Shown here one piece after another: positions 1 to 8,245 of a stretch of DNA of 18,349 nt; position 1 is the stretch's first letter, and the number at the start of each line of letters is the position of its first letter. The notes under the pieces are model-generated. The model searched no databases. It saw nothing but the letters and a program-made list of their open reading frames with translations, and was not told the DNA's origin. Source of the stretch: Polynucleobacter sp. (GTDB lineage Bacteria; Pseudomonadota; Gammaproteobacteria; Burkholderiales; Burkholderiaceae); contig JALRCP010000063.1 in assembly GCA_023257325.1 (NCBI GenBank), positions 1-18,349 on the forward strand. The letters run 5' to 3'. The translations under genes were made by a program, and so were the position numbers.

Positions 1-20
1 AAACCACCCGAAGGTGGTTC
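1..20 (-). terminator. Hairpin terminator after tRNA-Phe
   Basis: A perfect 7-bp inverted repeat pairs positions 2-8 with 13-19. Read on the minus strand it closes on a UUCG tetraloop and runs into TTT at the window edge. It lies 10 bases past the 3' end of the tRNA-Phe gene, where a Rho-independent terminator would be expected. The rest of any U-tract is outside the window, so the call rests on the hairpin and its position. Confidence 0.6.
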
Positions 21-29
21 ATAGAATCT

Positions 30-105
30 TGGTGGCCCGGGGCGGAATCGAACCACCGACACAAGGATTTTCAATCCTCTGCTCTACCGACTGAGCTACC
101 AGGCC
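30..105 (-). tRNA. tRNA-Phe (anticodon GAA)
   Basis: On the minus strand these 76 bases fold as a standard cloverleaf. The 7-bp acceptor stem GGCCTGG/CCGGGCC has one T-G wobble. The D arm contains AGCTCAGTCGGTAGAGC, the anticodon arm AGGATTGAAAATCCT presents GAA, and the T arm carries TTCGATT between GGTGG and CCGCC. The discriminator is A and CCA is encoded in the DNA (minus-strand reading of 30-32). The GAA anticodon reads phenylalanine codons UUC and UUU. The gene stands alone, downstream of ntrX on the same strand, with its own candidate promoter. Confidence 0.97.
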
Positions 106-115
106 AAGAAACGAG

Positions 116-145
116 ATTGTACTATATGGGCAAGTGCCTAAGCAA
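116..145 (-). promoter_or_regulatory. Candidate sigma-70 promoter of tRNA-Phe
   Basis: The minus strand carries TACAAT (116-121, five of six consensus bases) with TTGCTT (140-145, three of six) 18 bases upstream. The -10 ends 10 bases before the mature tRNA 5' end, so transcription would start a few bases ahead of it, as is usual for tRNA genes. The box match is clear for -10 and weak for -35. The 65-base gap between the tRNA and ntrX holds nothing else I can name. Confidence 0.45.
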
Positions 146-170
146 ACTCGCAAGATATCTGGCTCTAAGC

Positions 171-833
171 CTAATCTCCTTTGTAGTGGCCAACATCTAT
201 CCCTAAGGCCTTTAGTTTTCTATATAAATGCGTTCTTTCTAGACCTGTTTTTTCAGCCACCCTGGTCATGCTTCCCCCCGCTTGACTTAAGTGATATTCA
301 AAATAGGCCTTTTCAAATAGATCGCGAGCCTCTCGTAACGGTAAATCTATATAACTTAAGTTAAATTCACTTTGAGTAATGCTTGCATCAGCAACTGAAA
401 CTTCCTCAATCTTTGACTGAGAAGTTGGTGACTCAGATTTGCTCTCACTGACAAATAATTCTTTGGGCGGCGCTTTTTCTAATGCTTGCTCAACTGTTTT
501 TAATAGTTTTTGAAGGGCAATAGGTTTTTCTAAGAAATTCACCGCCCCAATTCTTGTGGCTTCAACTGCTGTATCAATCGTGGCATGACCTGACATCATG
601 ACCACTGGCATAGTCAACTGACCATTACTTGACCACTCTTTTAACAAAGTAACACCATCCACATCAGGCATCCAAATATCTAATAGAACCAAATCCGGCT
701 CTAAATTTTCTCTAGCTGTTCGTGCCTCTTGAGCATTCTGCGCAGAAACAACTGAATGACCCTCGTCAGTCAGAATTTCGTTGAGCAATTCTCGAATGCC
801 CATTTCATCATCAACGACCAAAATACTTGCCAT
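171..833 (-). CDS. ntrX: NtrX-like response regulator, receiver plus Fis-type HTH, no AAA+ domain
   Basis: This 220-aa regulator is the likely partner of the kinase NtrY encoded 2 bases upstream. Residues 1-118 form a CheY-like receiver with acidic pocket D8/D9, phospho-acceptor D52, switch S81 and K103 in a KP pair. Residues 119-160 are a polar linker, and about 163-213 form a Fis-type helix-turn-helix (second helix near 199-210, ERTHLYRKLKAL). Full-length NtrX proteins of the NtrC family are about 450 aa with a sigma-54-contacting AAA+ ATPase between these parts; that domain is absent here without any sign of frameshift. It should therefore bind DNA but not drive sigma-54 open-complex formation. 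It is translated from an ATG coupled to the ntrY stop. The family assignment rests on domain make-up and on NtrY next door. Confidence 0.85.
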   Translation of the reverse strand: MASILVVDDEMGIRELLNEILTDEGHSVVSAQNAQEARTARENLEPDLVLLDIWMPDVDGVTLLKEWSSNGQLTMPVVMMSGHATIDTAVEATRIGAVNFLEKPIALQKLLKTVEQALEKAPPKELFVSESKSESPTSQSKIEEVSVADASITQSEFNLSYIDLPLREARDLFEKAYFEYHLSQAGGSMTRVAEKTGLERTHLYRKLKALGIDVGHYKGD

Positions 834-835
834 AA

Positions 836-3067
836 CTATGCTTGCTTTACTAATTGATTGAAATAAATAGACACTTCAGCACCAATGGTCTGATTGTCTT
901 CTGTGCGATTACGTAACTCAATTCTTGCGCCGTGCTCGTCCACAATCTTCTTCACTGTCGCCAAACCTAATCCAGTACCTTTTGATTTAGTCGTTACATA
1001 AGGCTCAAATGCACGATTTAAGATTCTTGGGGCAAAACCAGTTCCCGCATCCAAAATACTTAACTTAACAATTCCTGGGCCGGCTTCACTTCCGACTGGA
1101 TAAGGCAAAAATTCCGTTTTCACTTGAATTGAAAAAGCGCCTTTATTGGCTTCAATGCTGGAATCTAAACCATTTTGAATTAGGTTATGAATGACTTGTC
1201 GAATTTGAGTAGCATCAGCCAAAATCATTGGGCAGGCACGATCTAACTCGGCCTTGACTGGGGTTCCTTCATATAAGCCCAGCACGTCAATCACTAACTC
1301 GTTGATTGAAATTGGCACCAATTGAGCTTCAGGCGTTTTAGCAAAGTCTCTAAAATCATTCACCATCTGCTTCATGGCTTCAACTTGAGTAATGATGGTG
1401 GCGGTGCTGCGCTCCAAAAATTCTTTTTGCTGGGCATCCAAATGATCTTTTAACTTAGACTGAATTCTTTCAGCAGAAAGTTGGATTGGAGTTAGTGGGT
1501 TTTTGATTTCATGAGCCAATCTTCTTGCGACCTCACCCCATGCAATTGAACGCTGGGCAGTAATGACCTCAGAAATGTCATCAAAAACCACAATGTATAA
1601 ACCACTGGGCAAGTGTGTACCCCTTACCAATAAGGTAATGCCATGCTCGTGCTGCGCATCAAGCGCTGCCGAGTCATCCAATATGATTTGCTTTTGCCAA
1701 TGATCTGTTAAATCTGCGCTAGAAATTTGATGTGCGTTAAATGCTTCTTTAATGGCCACATCAAAAGCTTGTAGCTTAGGAATTAATCCTAAACTTTTAC
1801 CAATGTATGCCTCTAATGACACCCCGAAAATTCTTGAGGCGCCCGCGTTAGAAGTGACCAAGCCAAAAGATTGATCTAACACACATACGCCGGCCGTTAA
1901 ATTGGATAAAACACTTTCCGAAAATGCTTTGGAGTCTTCTAAGGAGTTTCTGGCTTCTAATAATTGACGAGTCATCACATTAAATTGCTTAGTCAATAAG
2001 CCCAACTCATCACCAGTATTAAGCTCTGGCTTAGGCGATAAATCACCTTCCGCAACAGCCTTTGTTCCTTTGAGCAACATAATTAATGGTGTTGCTAATT
2101 GACGGCCTAGCAATAGAGCCAAAGTCATTGCAATGAATAAAGCCAAAAATAAAGTGATGGTTAAAGTGCCGATATACATTTTTCTCAAGCCTGAACGACC
2201 CAGCGCTTTTTCTTGATACTCAATGTACGCACCCTGCACCGCCAAAGCATTGTTACTCAGGCTTTCGGGCATGCTTTTCACTAGCAATAAATATCGGTCT
2301 TCGGATTGAGACCTCAAATTAAAGCCCCCCAAACTAGCGCTTGCCAATTCCACTGGGATTAGTAACTTAATCGTATATGTTTGTTTTGGCAAATCAGGAT
2401 TTGGCTCATCAATCTGCGTGAAATGTCCCAAGGTTTTGGCTTGTTGTAACTTTTCAGGGGTCGCCATTTCTGATAGCGCGGAAACCAAGTTAGTGCCAGC
2501 GCTAGCAATCACTTTTGCGCCACTGCCAAATAATGCGATTTCTTGAAAGTCATTTTGTTGCTGTTGCCTTGATAACAAAATAGTTAAGGCACCGCCACCC
2601 GATGACCGATTGGACGCCTGTATTTGAGCCACGATTTCGCGACCATTTTTTAATAAATCTTGCCTTGAAATTTCAATGCTAGTTCTGCCTAAATTAAGAC
2701 CGGCCTCAAGCGCCCGCTCTACCTTGACATCAAACCATGACTCAATACTTCGAGACACAAACTGCAATGAAACGCCATACAAAATGGCGCCAGGCAAAAC
2801 TCCTACCAATGCAAAAAACATGGCCAACTTGGCAATGAGTCTTGAGCCAAAATATTTTTGGCGCAATCGCATCGTTAAGTTAACCGCTAATGCAATGATC
2901 ACCACAAAAAATAGCAACCCAATCAAAACATTGGCCGCAAATAACCAGGCAAAATACTGATCAAAAAATGAAGTGTTTGCCGAGGCAAAGGCTAACAAAA
3001 CCAACAAAATAAGCGCCAAAAGCACCACTACGCCAATCAAGAAAGGTTTTGCTAGTAACCTCATCAT
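836..3067 (-). CDS. ntrY: NtrY-type membrane sensor histidine kinase
   Basis: This 743-aa inner-membrane kinase should phosphorylate the adjacent NtrX-like regulator. Three hydrophobic segments near 8-30, 43-65 and 78-100 are followed by a predicted periplasmic region of roughly 200 residues. A fourth transmembrane segment lies at about 299-321, then a HAMP domain (about 322-375), a PAS domain (about 382-500), a HisKA dimerisation helix with phospho-acceptor H519 in RRLAHEIKNPLTP, and a HATPase_c domain. That last domain shows the N box (HNLIQNGLDS, 627-636), DAGTG (673-677) and KGTGLGL (696-702). Length and layout fit the NtrY family. The ATG overlaps the DUF4390 stop by 4 bases (ATGA), so the two are translationally coupled. 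A second ATG follows at once, so the start is certain to within one codon. The signal sensed is unknown. Confidence 0.93.
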   Translation of the reverse strand: MMRLLAKPFLIGVVVLLALILLVLLAFASANTSFFDQYFAWLFAANVLIGLLFFVVIIALAVNLTMRLRQKYFGSRLIAKLAMFFALVGVLPGAILYGVSLQFVSRSIESWFDVKVERALEAGLNLGRTSIEISRQDLLKNGREIVAQIQASNRSSGGGALTILLSRQQQQNDFQEIALFGSGAKVIASAGTNLVSALSEMATPEKLQQAKTLGHFTQIDEPNPDLPKQTYTIKLLIPVELASASLGGFNLRSQSEDRYLLLVKSMPESLSNNALAVQGAYIEYQEKALGRSGLRKMYIGTLTITLFLALFIAMTLALLLGRQLATPLIMLLKGTKAVAEGDLSPKPELNTGDELGLLTKQFNVMTRQLLEARNSLEDSKAFSESVLSNLTAGVCVLDQSFGLVTSNAGASRIFGVSLEAYIGKSLGLIPKLQAFDVAIKEAFNAHQISSADLTDHWQKQIILDDSAALDAQHEHGITLLVRGTHLPSGLYIVVFDDISEVITAQRSIAWGEVARRLAHEIKNPLTPIQLSAERIQSKLKDHLDAQQKEFLERSTATIITQVEAMKQMVNDFRDFAKTPEAQLVPISINELVIDVLGLYEGTPVKAELDRACPMILADATQIRQVIHNLIQNGLDSSIEANKGAFSIQVKTEFLPYPVGSEAGPGIVKLSILDAGTGFAPRILNRAFEPYVTTKSKGTGLGLATVKKIVDEHGARIELRNRTEDNQTIGAEVSIYFNQLVKQA

Positions 3068-3642
3068 GGCTTCACCACTGAAGAAGGCGATTGTGGATTG
3101 AAGTCAAATCGATACCAATCGCTTTGCAAATTCCAAGATTTAGAATTAATCGCATTAACCTGAAAAGGTTTTGCTAATTGATTGGTGTCCAAGCGGATTC
3201 TGACCGAGGCCTGATAAGTTTGAGAAAGATCTATTGCGCCAGGCTCAATAACAACCCAATCATCAATTGTTTTGACTGCGGCCAAAGCTTGTTTAAGAGT
3301 AGCAGCCGTCAAGCTAAATGTTCCTAAGGTGACCCTGTATTGATTGGTGAGTGCTTGATAAGAAATTTTTGAAACTCGTTGCACATCAACCAGCTTTTGA
3401 TCCATCCAGTACCAACGTTTTTTGGTTAACTGAAACTCAGTGACAAAATGGAGGGTGACTCCTTTATTAACCAACTGCTCTAGGGTGGGGTTTAATTCAA
3501 GCTCAATTTGGGCATCCAGCGCCCAAGATTTTTCTATGGGCGTTAGTTGAACATTGTTAAAAGTGATTTCATCGGCGTGAACAATGCCTACCATTGCCAT
3601 CATTGCAACGATTTGAGCGATCCAATGAAATAGTTTTCGCAT
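3064..3642 (-). CDS. DUF4390 secreted protein encoded with NtrY
   Basis: This 192-aa protein has a clear Sec signal: MRK, a hydrophobic stretch to about residue 22, and probable cleavage after the alanine of VHA-DEI. The rest is a soluble beta-rich domain with a run of basic and aromatic residues (KKRWYWMDQK, near 74-83). That matches the DUF4390 family as I know it, whose genes typically sit between rsmB and ntrY in betaproteobacteria. No function is established to my knowledge. The gene starts 11 bases after the rsmB stop and overlaps ntrY by 4 bases, so it belongs to the same transcription unit. An exported protein co-translated with a kinase that has a large periplasmic part could assist sensing; that is inference. 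Confidence 0.8.
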   Translation of the reverse strand: MRKLFHWIAQIVAMMAMVGIVHADEITFNNVQLTPIEKSWALDAQIELELNPTLEQLVNKGVTLHFVTEFQLTKKRWYWMDQKLVDVQRVSKISYQALTNQYRVTLGTFSLTAATLKQALAAVKTIDDWVVIEPGAIDLSQTYQASVRIRLDTNQLAKPFQVNAINSKSWNLQSDWYRFDFNPQSPSSVVKP

Positions 3643-3653
3643 GCTGATAATCG

Positions 3654-4961
3654 TTAAGTTTTTATTTTTTCAAACAGTGCGTAAAAAAATCCATCATTTT
3701 GCTTAGATGGGAAAATCTGTCCGGGCGCTTTTAAACGAGAAGCGTCAGGCATTGCACCAACCCACCACTTTGCTTGCAACTCTCCCTCTTCAGGAAAAAC
3801 AGAGCAAGTAACATATAGTAACTTACCGCCTGGTTTTAGCAATGGCCAAAGTGAGGTCAATATCTTTCTTTGCGTAACTTGTAAGTTTTTAATATCCGCT
3901 TCTTGCCTCAAATAAGTAATGTCTGGGTGACGCCTCACGATACCTGAGGCAGAGCAAGGCACATCCGCAATGATGGCGTCGTATTGCTGACCGTTAAACC
4001 AAGTTTCTGACCTCTGGGCATCCCCAACTAATACTGCTCCCCCACTTAACCTGAGTCTTTCAAAGTTTTCTTTGATGCGTTGAGCGCGTTCAACGTCAAT
4101 TTCAAGAGCATCTAATTCAATGTCAAATTGCTCTAATAAATGTGCAGCCTTACCCCCTGGAGCAGCACAGGCATCCAAAACCCTTTGCCCCGCCCGCGGC
4201 TTTAATAATTCCGCTGCCAATTGCGCGCCTGCATCTTGAACAGAACAAGCGCCATCATAAAAACTCGGTATTTGCGAGACGGGGATTGCATCCTTTAACA
4301 AAATGGCATGAGATAAGCTTTGATCTTTGATTGCCAAAATATCTGAATACTCAATTCCCAAAGAATTCAATTGTTTTAAATAGTCTTGACGGTGCGCATC
4401 TCTTGAAAAAAATCTTTGATTCAACCTCAAAGTTAAGGGGGGTTTAACTTTTGAAGCTTGCACAATCGCGATATAGTCATTCGGATAAGCGTACTTTAAC
4501 TTTTTAATCCACCAATCGGGATAAGACGGATGGTCCTCTTCAGAAATTTCTTGATAAATTTTGTCGTTACGCAAAACCCTTCTCAGCACTGCATTGATTA
4601 AGCCTTTTGCGTAAGAAAGATTTTTATCTAAGAGAGTTGCGTTCACAGCCTCATTGACCAACGTATGGGGGGCATACATTGACTCACCGCGCTGATCGGG
4701 CGCCAAGGAAATTGCAGCCCATAACAAATAGAGTGTTAAACCAGGTGGGGTCTTTTGGACATATTGATTCAATACCTCTTGTACCCAAAAGCCCCTTCTT
4801 AAAGCCTGAAAGGAAATGCTTTGAACTGCAGGGCGAAGATCTGCAGACACGCCCTGCAATGCTGAAGTTAATGAAGCTCCGTTTTGAACTTCTTGAAGGA
4901 CCCCTGCGGATGCAAAGAGGGCTTTAGAAAGACTTATGCCTTGTTGTTTTTTATCAAGCAG
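3654..4961 (-). CDS. rsmB: RsmB, 16S rRNA (cytosine-967-C5)-methyltransferase
   Basis: RsmB transfers methyl from S-adenosylmethionine to C967 of 16S rRNA. Numbered from a CTG at 4961 (435 aa), residues 1 to about 165 form the NusB-like RNA-binding domain and the rest a Rossmann methyltransferase. The latter shows DACAAPGGK (263-271), DVPCSASG with C336, and the nucleophile C386 in [11 protein letters not shown]. The first ATG/GTG/TTG in frame is a TTG at 4859 (401 aa), but conserved RsmB sequence runs upstream without a stop ([16 protein letters not shown]...). The frame stays open to a TAA just inside htpX and offers only CTG (4961, GGA 7 bases upstream) or ATA (4937). E. coli RsmB has 429 aa with its nucleophile at C389, which suits the long form. 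The exact start is unresolved; the function is secure. Confidence 0.88.
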   Translation of the reverse strand: MLDKKQQGISLSKALFASAGVLQEVQNGASLTSALQGVSADLRPAVQSISFQALRRGFWVQEVLNQYVQKTPPGLTLYLLWAAISLAPDQRGESMYAPHTLVNEAVNATLLDKNLSYAKGLINAVLRRVLRNDKIYQEISEEDHPSYPDWWIKKLKYAYPNDYIAIVQASKVKPPLTLRLNQRFFSRDAHRQDYLKQLNSLGIEYSDILAIKDQSLSHAILLKDAIPVSQIPSFYDGACSVQDAGAQLAAELLKPRAGQRVLDACAAPGGKAAHLLEQFDIELDALEIDVERAQRIKENFERLRLSGGAVLVGDAQRSETWFNGQQYDAIIADVPCSASGIVRRHPDITYLRQEADIKNLQVTQRKILTSLWPLLKPGGKLLYVTCSVFPEEGELQAKWWVGAMPDASRLKAPGQIFPSKQNDGFFYALFEKIKT

Positions 4962-5814
4962 GGTAGTTTCCAGTTCTTGCCATTTCCATTAATCGGGCCA
5001 CACGATCTTCTGTGGGGGGGTGTGTTGAAAACAACCCCGCCAAACCGCCGCCAGATAGTGGGCTCATGATCATCATTTGAGCAGTTTCAGGATGTCGTTC
5101 CACGGCATCAAAATGACGACCGCTGGCGACTTGATGAATTTTATCTAAAGCCATCGCTAAGGCTTCAGGATCATTACAAATCTCGGCGCCACCACGATCA
5201 GCCTCGTACTCTCGGGCACGAGAAATTGCCATTTGAATCAAGCTGGCCGCCAACGGTGCTAAAAGAGCCACCAAGATGCTCGCAATCGGATTGCTTGGAC
5301 GACCTTCTGAATCTCGACCACCAAAAAAGAGTGCGAAGTTTGCCAGAGCTGACAAGGCGCCCGCCATGGTGGCAGAAATGGTTGAAATCAAAATATCGCG
5401 ATGCTTGATGTGTGCCAATTCATGAGCCATCACCCCGCGAATCTCTCGCTCAGATAAGATTCTTAAAATTCCTGTGGTTGCTGCCACAGCTGAATTTTGT
5501 GGATTGCGTCCAGTTGCAAAAGCATTGGGGGCATCCTCTTCAATCAAATAAACACGTGGCATTGGCAGCTCGGCTTTTGCGGCCAACTCACTAACCATGC
5601 GGTAAAAATGTGGGGCAGTGACCTCGTCCACCTCTTTGGCATTCATCATGCTCAAAACCATTTTGTCGGAAAACCAATAGCTAAAGAAGTTCATGCCAAG
5701 GGCCAACAGAAGGGCCATGAGCATGCCTTGCTCACCACCAATCATGCCACCAACCATAATGAATAAACCGGTAATGCCGGCCATCAAAATCGCTGTCTTT
5801 AACCAATTAAACAT
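4954..5814 (-). CDS. htpX: HtpX, membrane zinc metalloprotease (M48)
   Basis: HtpX degrades damaged or misfolded inner-membrane proteins, overlapping in role with FtsH. The 286-aa protein has two N-terminal membrane segments (about 5-24 and 30-48). The zinc site HELAH is at 131-135, two further hydrophobic segments lie near 143-165 and 176-197, and the third zinc ligand E202 sits in REYEAD. Length is normal for the family. The start is supported by a good Shine-Dalgarno GAGGA (5822-5826) 7 bases before the ATG. It lies between fmt and rsmB; the 95-base gap upstream may hold its own promoter, but I found no convincing sigma-70 or sigma-32 boxes. If rsmB starts at CTG 4961, the two genes overlap by 8 bases. 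Confidence 0.95.
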   Translation of the reverse strand: MFNWLKTAILMAGITGLFIMVGGMIGGEQGMLMALLLALGMNFFSYWFSDKMVLSMMNAKEVDEVTAPHFYRMVSELAAKAELPMPRVYLIEEDAPNAFATGRNPQNSAVAATTGILRILSEREIRGVMAHELAHIKHRDILISTISATMAGALSALANFALFFGGRDSEGRPSNPIASILVALLAPLAASLIQMAISRAREYEADRGGAEICNDPEALAMALDKIHQVASGRHFDAVERHPETAQMMIMSPLSGGGLAGLFSTHPPTEDRVARLMEMARTGNYPA

Positions 5815-5909
5815 CTTTTAATCCTCATTTGTTACCGATGTACAAATTCTAGAATCAACTAACCAACTTAGCATCATAAGCTTGAATTGTTGATGGTCTC
5901 AAAGGGTTG

Positions 5910-6890
5910 TTAATGAAGAGCTTGCCCAGGCTGCCAATCCAAAGATTTTGCAAGCTGAGTGGCATGGGTGCGTTTACCGCCAGGCTTTTGTATTTCAGTC
6001 AAACATACCTGGCCGCCAGCACAGGCAACTTGCACCCCATCTTTTGAAATTGCAGTGATGGTGCCAGGTTGAATTTGTGGTTCTTGATTTTCAGAGGCCA
6101 AAAAAAACGAATTCCAGACTTTGATCAATATGCCCTCTTTTTCAAAAGTTGCTCCTGGAAAGGGATTAAACGCTCTAATTTTTGAGTCGATTGACGGTGC
6201 AGTTTGCTGCCAATCAATGCGCGCCTCTTCTTTTAGGATTTTTTTTGCATAGGTCACACCCTCGTTAGGTTGAGGCATTGCAATCATTGACCCTTGTTGA
6301 TCAAGTTGATTTAAAACTTCAACAATCATGGATGCTCCCAAGCTTGCTAATGCATCATGAAGTGTTTGGGTTGTTTCTTTAGGCGCAATGGGTATTTTTT
6401 TAATGGCCATGACAGGGCCCGTATCAAGGCCCAAATCCATTTGCATGATTGATATACCCGTCTCTCTGTCGCCCGCCTCAATGGCTCGATGAATTGGGGC
6501 TGCGCCCCGCCATCTTGGCAGTAAAGATGCATGAATATTTAGACAACCCAATCGATTGGGTTGCTCTGCAATTTCAAAAACTTCTTGTGGAAGAATTAAT
6601 CCATAGGCAGCTACGACCATCACATCAAAATCACACGCTTGAAGTGCTTTGATTGCGCTTTTTGCATCAGCGGCGTGGTCGCCATTAACTCGCAATGAAT
6701 GGGGCTGAATCACTGGCAAATGTTTCGCTTGCGCAAACTGCTTAACAGGACTTGGTTGAAGCTGCAAACCACGCCCAGCAGGCCGATCGGGCTGAGTCAT
6801 CACCATCACAACCTCATGACCAGCGTCATAAATTGCCTCTAATGCAACTCTTGCAAACTCAGGAGTTCCAGCAAAAACCACCTTCAGCAT
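5910..6890 (-). CDS. fmt: Methionyl-tRNA formyltransferase
   Basis: Fmt transfers a formyl group from 10-formyl-tetrahydrofolate to initiator Met-tRNA. The 326-aa protein has an N-terminal formyltransferase Rossmann domain (about 1-200) and a C-terminal OB-like tRNA-binding domain (about 210-326). Catalytic residues N118, H120 and D156 are visible in NIHASLLPRWRG and LGLDTGP, and the tRNA-contact region PDRPAGRG is at 34-41. Length is typical. The ATG overlaps the def stop by one base (TAATG), so the enzymes that add and remove the formyl group are co-translated, an arrangement conserved across many bacteria. Confidence 0.97.
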   Translation of the reverse strand: MLKVVFAGTPEFARVALEAIYDAGHEVVMVMTQPDRPAGRGLQLQPSPVKQFAQAKHLPVIQPHSLRVNGDHAADAKSAIKALQACDFDVMVVAAYGLILPQEVFEIAEQPNRLGCLNIHASLLPRWRGAAPIHRAIEAGDRETGISIMQMDLGLDTGPVMAIKKIPIAPKETTQTLHDALASLGASMIVEVLNQLDQQGSMIAMPQPNEGVTYAKKILKEEARIDWQQTAPSIDSKIRAFNPFPGATFEKEGILIKVWNSFFLASENQEPQIQPGTITAISKDGVQVACAGGQVCLTEIQKPGGKRTHATQLAKSLDWQPGQALH

Positions 6891-7399
6891 TAAATAACGC
6901 CCGCCTTAGATTTCTTTTTTAATTTGCTGGCAATGCGCATTCTTTTCAACGAAGACAGGTACTCAACAAAAACTTTCCCCTTCAGGTGGTCCATTTCATG
7001 CTGAATACAAACTGCCATCAAGCCATCTGCATGCAGTTCAAATTGCTTGCCCTCTAAATTAAGAGCACGCACCTTCACTTCAGACGGTCTTAAAACCTCA
7101 TCATAAAAATCTGGCACCGACAAACAACCCTCTTGCCATACTTTCTTTTCTTCGCTAGACCAAATGATTTCAGGGTTAATAAAAACCTGTAATTGGTCGC
7201 GCTCATCTGATAGATCAATCACAATGACCTGTTGATGCACATTGACCTGTGTTGCAGCCAAACCAATGCCTGGGGCGTCATACATGGTTTCCGCCATATC
7301 TTTAACCAATTGACGTATGTCATCGTTGACCTGTGCAACAGGTTTTGCAACCGTATGCAAGCGCGGGTCAGGGTAATGAAGGATGGGTAATAAAGCCAT
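6890..7399 (-). CDS. def: Peptide deformylase
   Basis: Def removes the N-formyl group from nascent proteins. The 169-aa enzyme shows all three family motifs: GIGLAATQ (44-51), EGCLSVP (90-96, metal ligand C92) and QHEMDH (133-138, ligands H134 and H138, catalytic E135). The C-terminal tail is lysine-rich. Length and the [14 protein letters not shown] start are typical of type 1B proteobacterial deformylases. It is the first gene of the leftward cluster and diverges from dprA across 73 bases. Only a weak Shine-Dalgarno (AAGAAA) precedes the ATG, and I could not place a convincing promoter in the gap. Confidence 0.97.
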   Translation of the reverse strand: MALLPILHYPDPRLHTVAKPVAQVNDDIRQLVKDMAETMYDAPGIGLAATQVNVHQQVIVIDLSDERDQLQVFINPEIIWSSEEKKVWQEGCLSVPDFYDEVLRPSEVKVRALNLEGKQFELHADGLMAVCIQHEMDHLKGKVFVEYLSSLKRMRIASKLKKKSKAGVI

Positions 7400-7472
7400 T
7401 TCAGAAATTTCTTACAAAAAAGTTCTCAAGATTCTTATGTTGACGACGCCTTGGGTTCTTAGACTAGCATGC

Positions 7473-8156
7473 ATGAACTCAATTATCACCATTAAATACT
7501 CAAGCCCTCATTATCCAAGGAGATTGCTTGATTTGCCGGACGCTCCCAAAGAAATTTACTGTCTAGGTAATCTTGCCATGCTCAGTCTTCCAACTATTGC
7601 TATTGTAGGTTCACGTCGAGCATCCCACGAAGGCATCAACAATGCTCTGATGTTTTCAGAATCTATTGTAAATAAAGGTTTTTGCGTCATTTCAGGTTTG
7701 GCCGAAGGTATTGACTCTGCAGCTCATCGGGGGGCGCTGAACGCTCGCCCACTGCTCTCAACCATCGCCATCTGTGGCACAGGCCTAGATCGATGCTATC
7801 CAGCAAAAAACGCTTCTCTTTTTAAAACCATTGCTTCTCAAGGGCTTCTTATCTCAGAATATCCGCCAGGCAGCGTCATTAAACCCCACTTTTTTCGACA
7901 GAGAAATCGGTTGATTGCCGCTCTATCTTTGGGGGTGTTGATTGTGGAAGGAGCCCTTAGATCAGGCTCATTAACCACCGCTAACTATGCCAACGAGCTT
8001 GGGCGAGAGGTCTTTGCAATACCTAATTCAATCCACAAAGAAAATTCGGCTGGCTGTCTGCATTTAATCAAAGAGGGGGCAAAACTAACCTGCAAACCAT
8101 CAGATATTTTTGATGAAATTAAACTTATTCCGGCAAGAAACTCATTAAAAATTTAA
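7473..8156 (+). CDS. dprA: DprA/Smf-type DNA-processing protein, Rossmann core only
   Basis: DprA loads RecA onto incoming single-stranded DNA during natural transformation. The predicted 227 aa match the family core: HYPRRLLDLPDAP near the start, GSRRAS, SGLAEGIDSAAHRGAL, ISEYPPG, FRQRNRLIAALS and the EGALRSGSLTTANYANELGREVFAIP block. Most DprA proteins of this order exceed 350 aa, with an N-terminal SAM/HhH-like domain and a C-terminal winged helix; both are missing. The frame could begin at ATG 7437 or even at 7383 (inside def), but homology begins just after 7473. No Shine-Dalgarno is visible there. A TTGACG at 7440-7445 could be a -35 box, but no well-spaced -10 follows. smg, usually between dprA and the topoisomerase gene, is absent. 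Confidence 0.85.
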   Translation: MNSIITIKYSSPHYPRRLLDLPDAPKEIYCLGNLAMLSLPTIAIVGSRRASHEGINNALMFSESIVNKGFCVISGLAEGIDSAAHRGALNARPLLSTIAICGTGLDRCYPAKNASLFKTIASQGLLISEYPPGSVIKPHFFRQRNRLIAALSLGVLIVEGALRSGSLTTANYANELGREVFAIPNSIHKENSAGCLHLIKEGAKLTCKPSDIFDEIKLIPARNSLKI

Positions 8157-8200
8157 TTAAATCAATAACATATATAGGGATTTTTTTATTTTCTTCCCAC

Positions 8201-8229
8201 TTTTTCATTTATCGGTTAATAATGAAAAA
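8201..8229 (+). promoter_or_regulatory. AT-rich hairpin before the topB ribosome-binding site
   Basis: A perfect 9-bp inverted repeat pairs TTTTTCATT (8201-8209) with AATGAAAAA (8221-8229) around an 11-base loop. It ends one base before AGGA (8230-8233), the best Shine-Dalgarno candidate for topB. It may affect topB translation or simply reflect local AT-richness. There is no GC-rich stem followed by a T-run, so I do not call it a terminator for dprA. The rest of the 8157-8245 gap is AT-rich and shows no gene. Confidence 0.3.
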
Positions 8230-8245
8230 AGGAAATTAAATTAAT

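Noticed and set aside
121..126. Mobile-element or attachment site beside tRNA-Phe
   Set aside because: tRNA genes are common integration sites, but the visible flank has no integrase and no repeat of the tRNA 3' end; the left flank is outside the window.
5226..5766. Several short plus-strand frames opposite htpX
   Set aside because: They are shadows of htpX, with no domain, start signal or coding character of their own.
5815..5909. Possible heat-shock promoter for htpX
   Set aside because: No sigma-32 boxes (CTTGAA with CCCATNT at suitable spacing) and only weak sigma-70-like boxes are seen on the minus strand.
7383..7472. Longer dprA reading frame starting at 7383 or 7437
   Set aside because: The 7383 start lies inside def, the added residues show no DprA similarity, and no ribosome-binding site precedes either start.
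8157..8245. Remnant of smg or of the DprA winged helix
   Set aside because: The 89 bases are AT-rich, carry stops in all frames and show no similarity that I can recognise to either.
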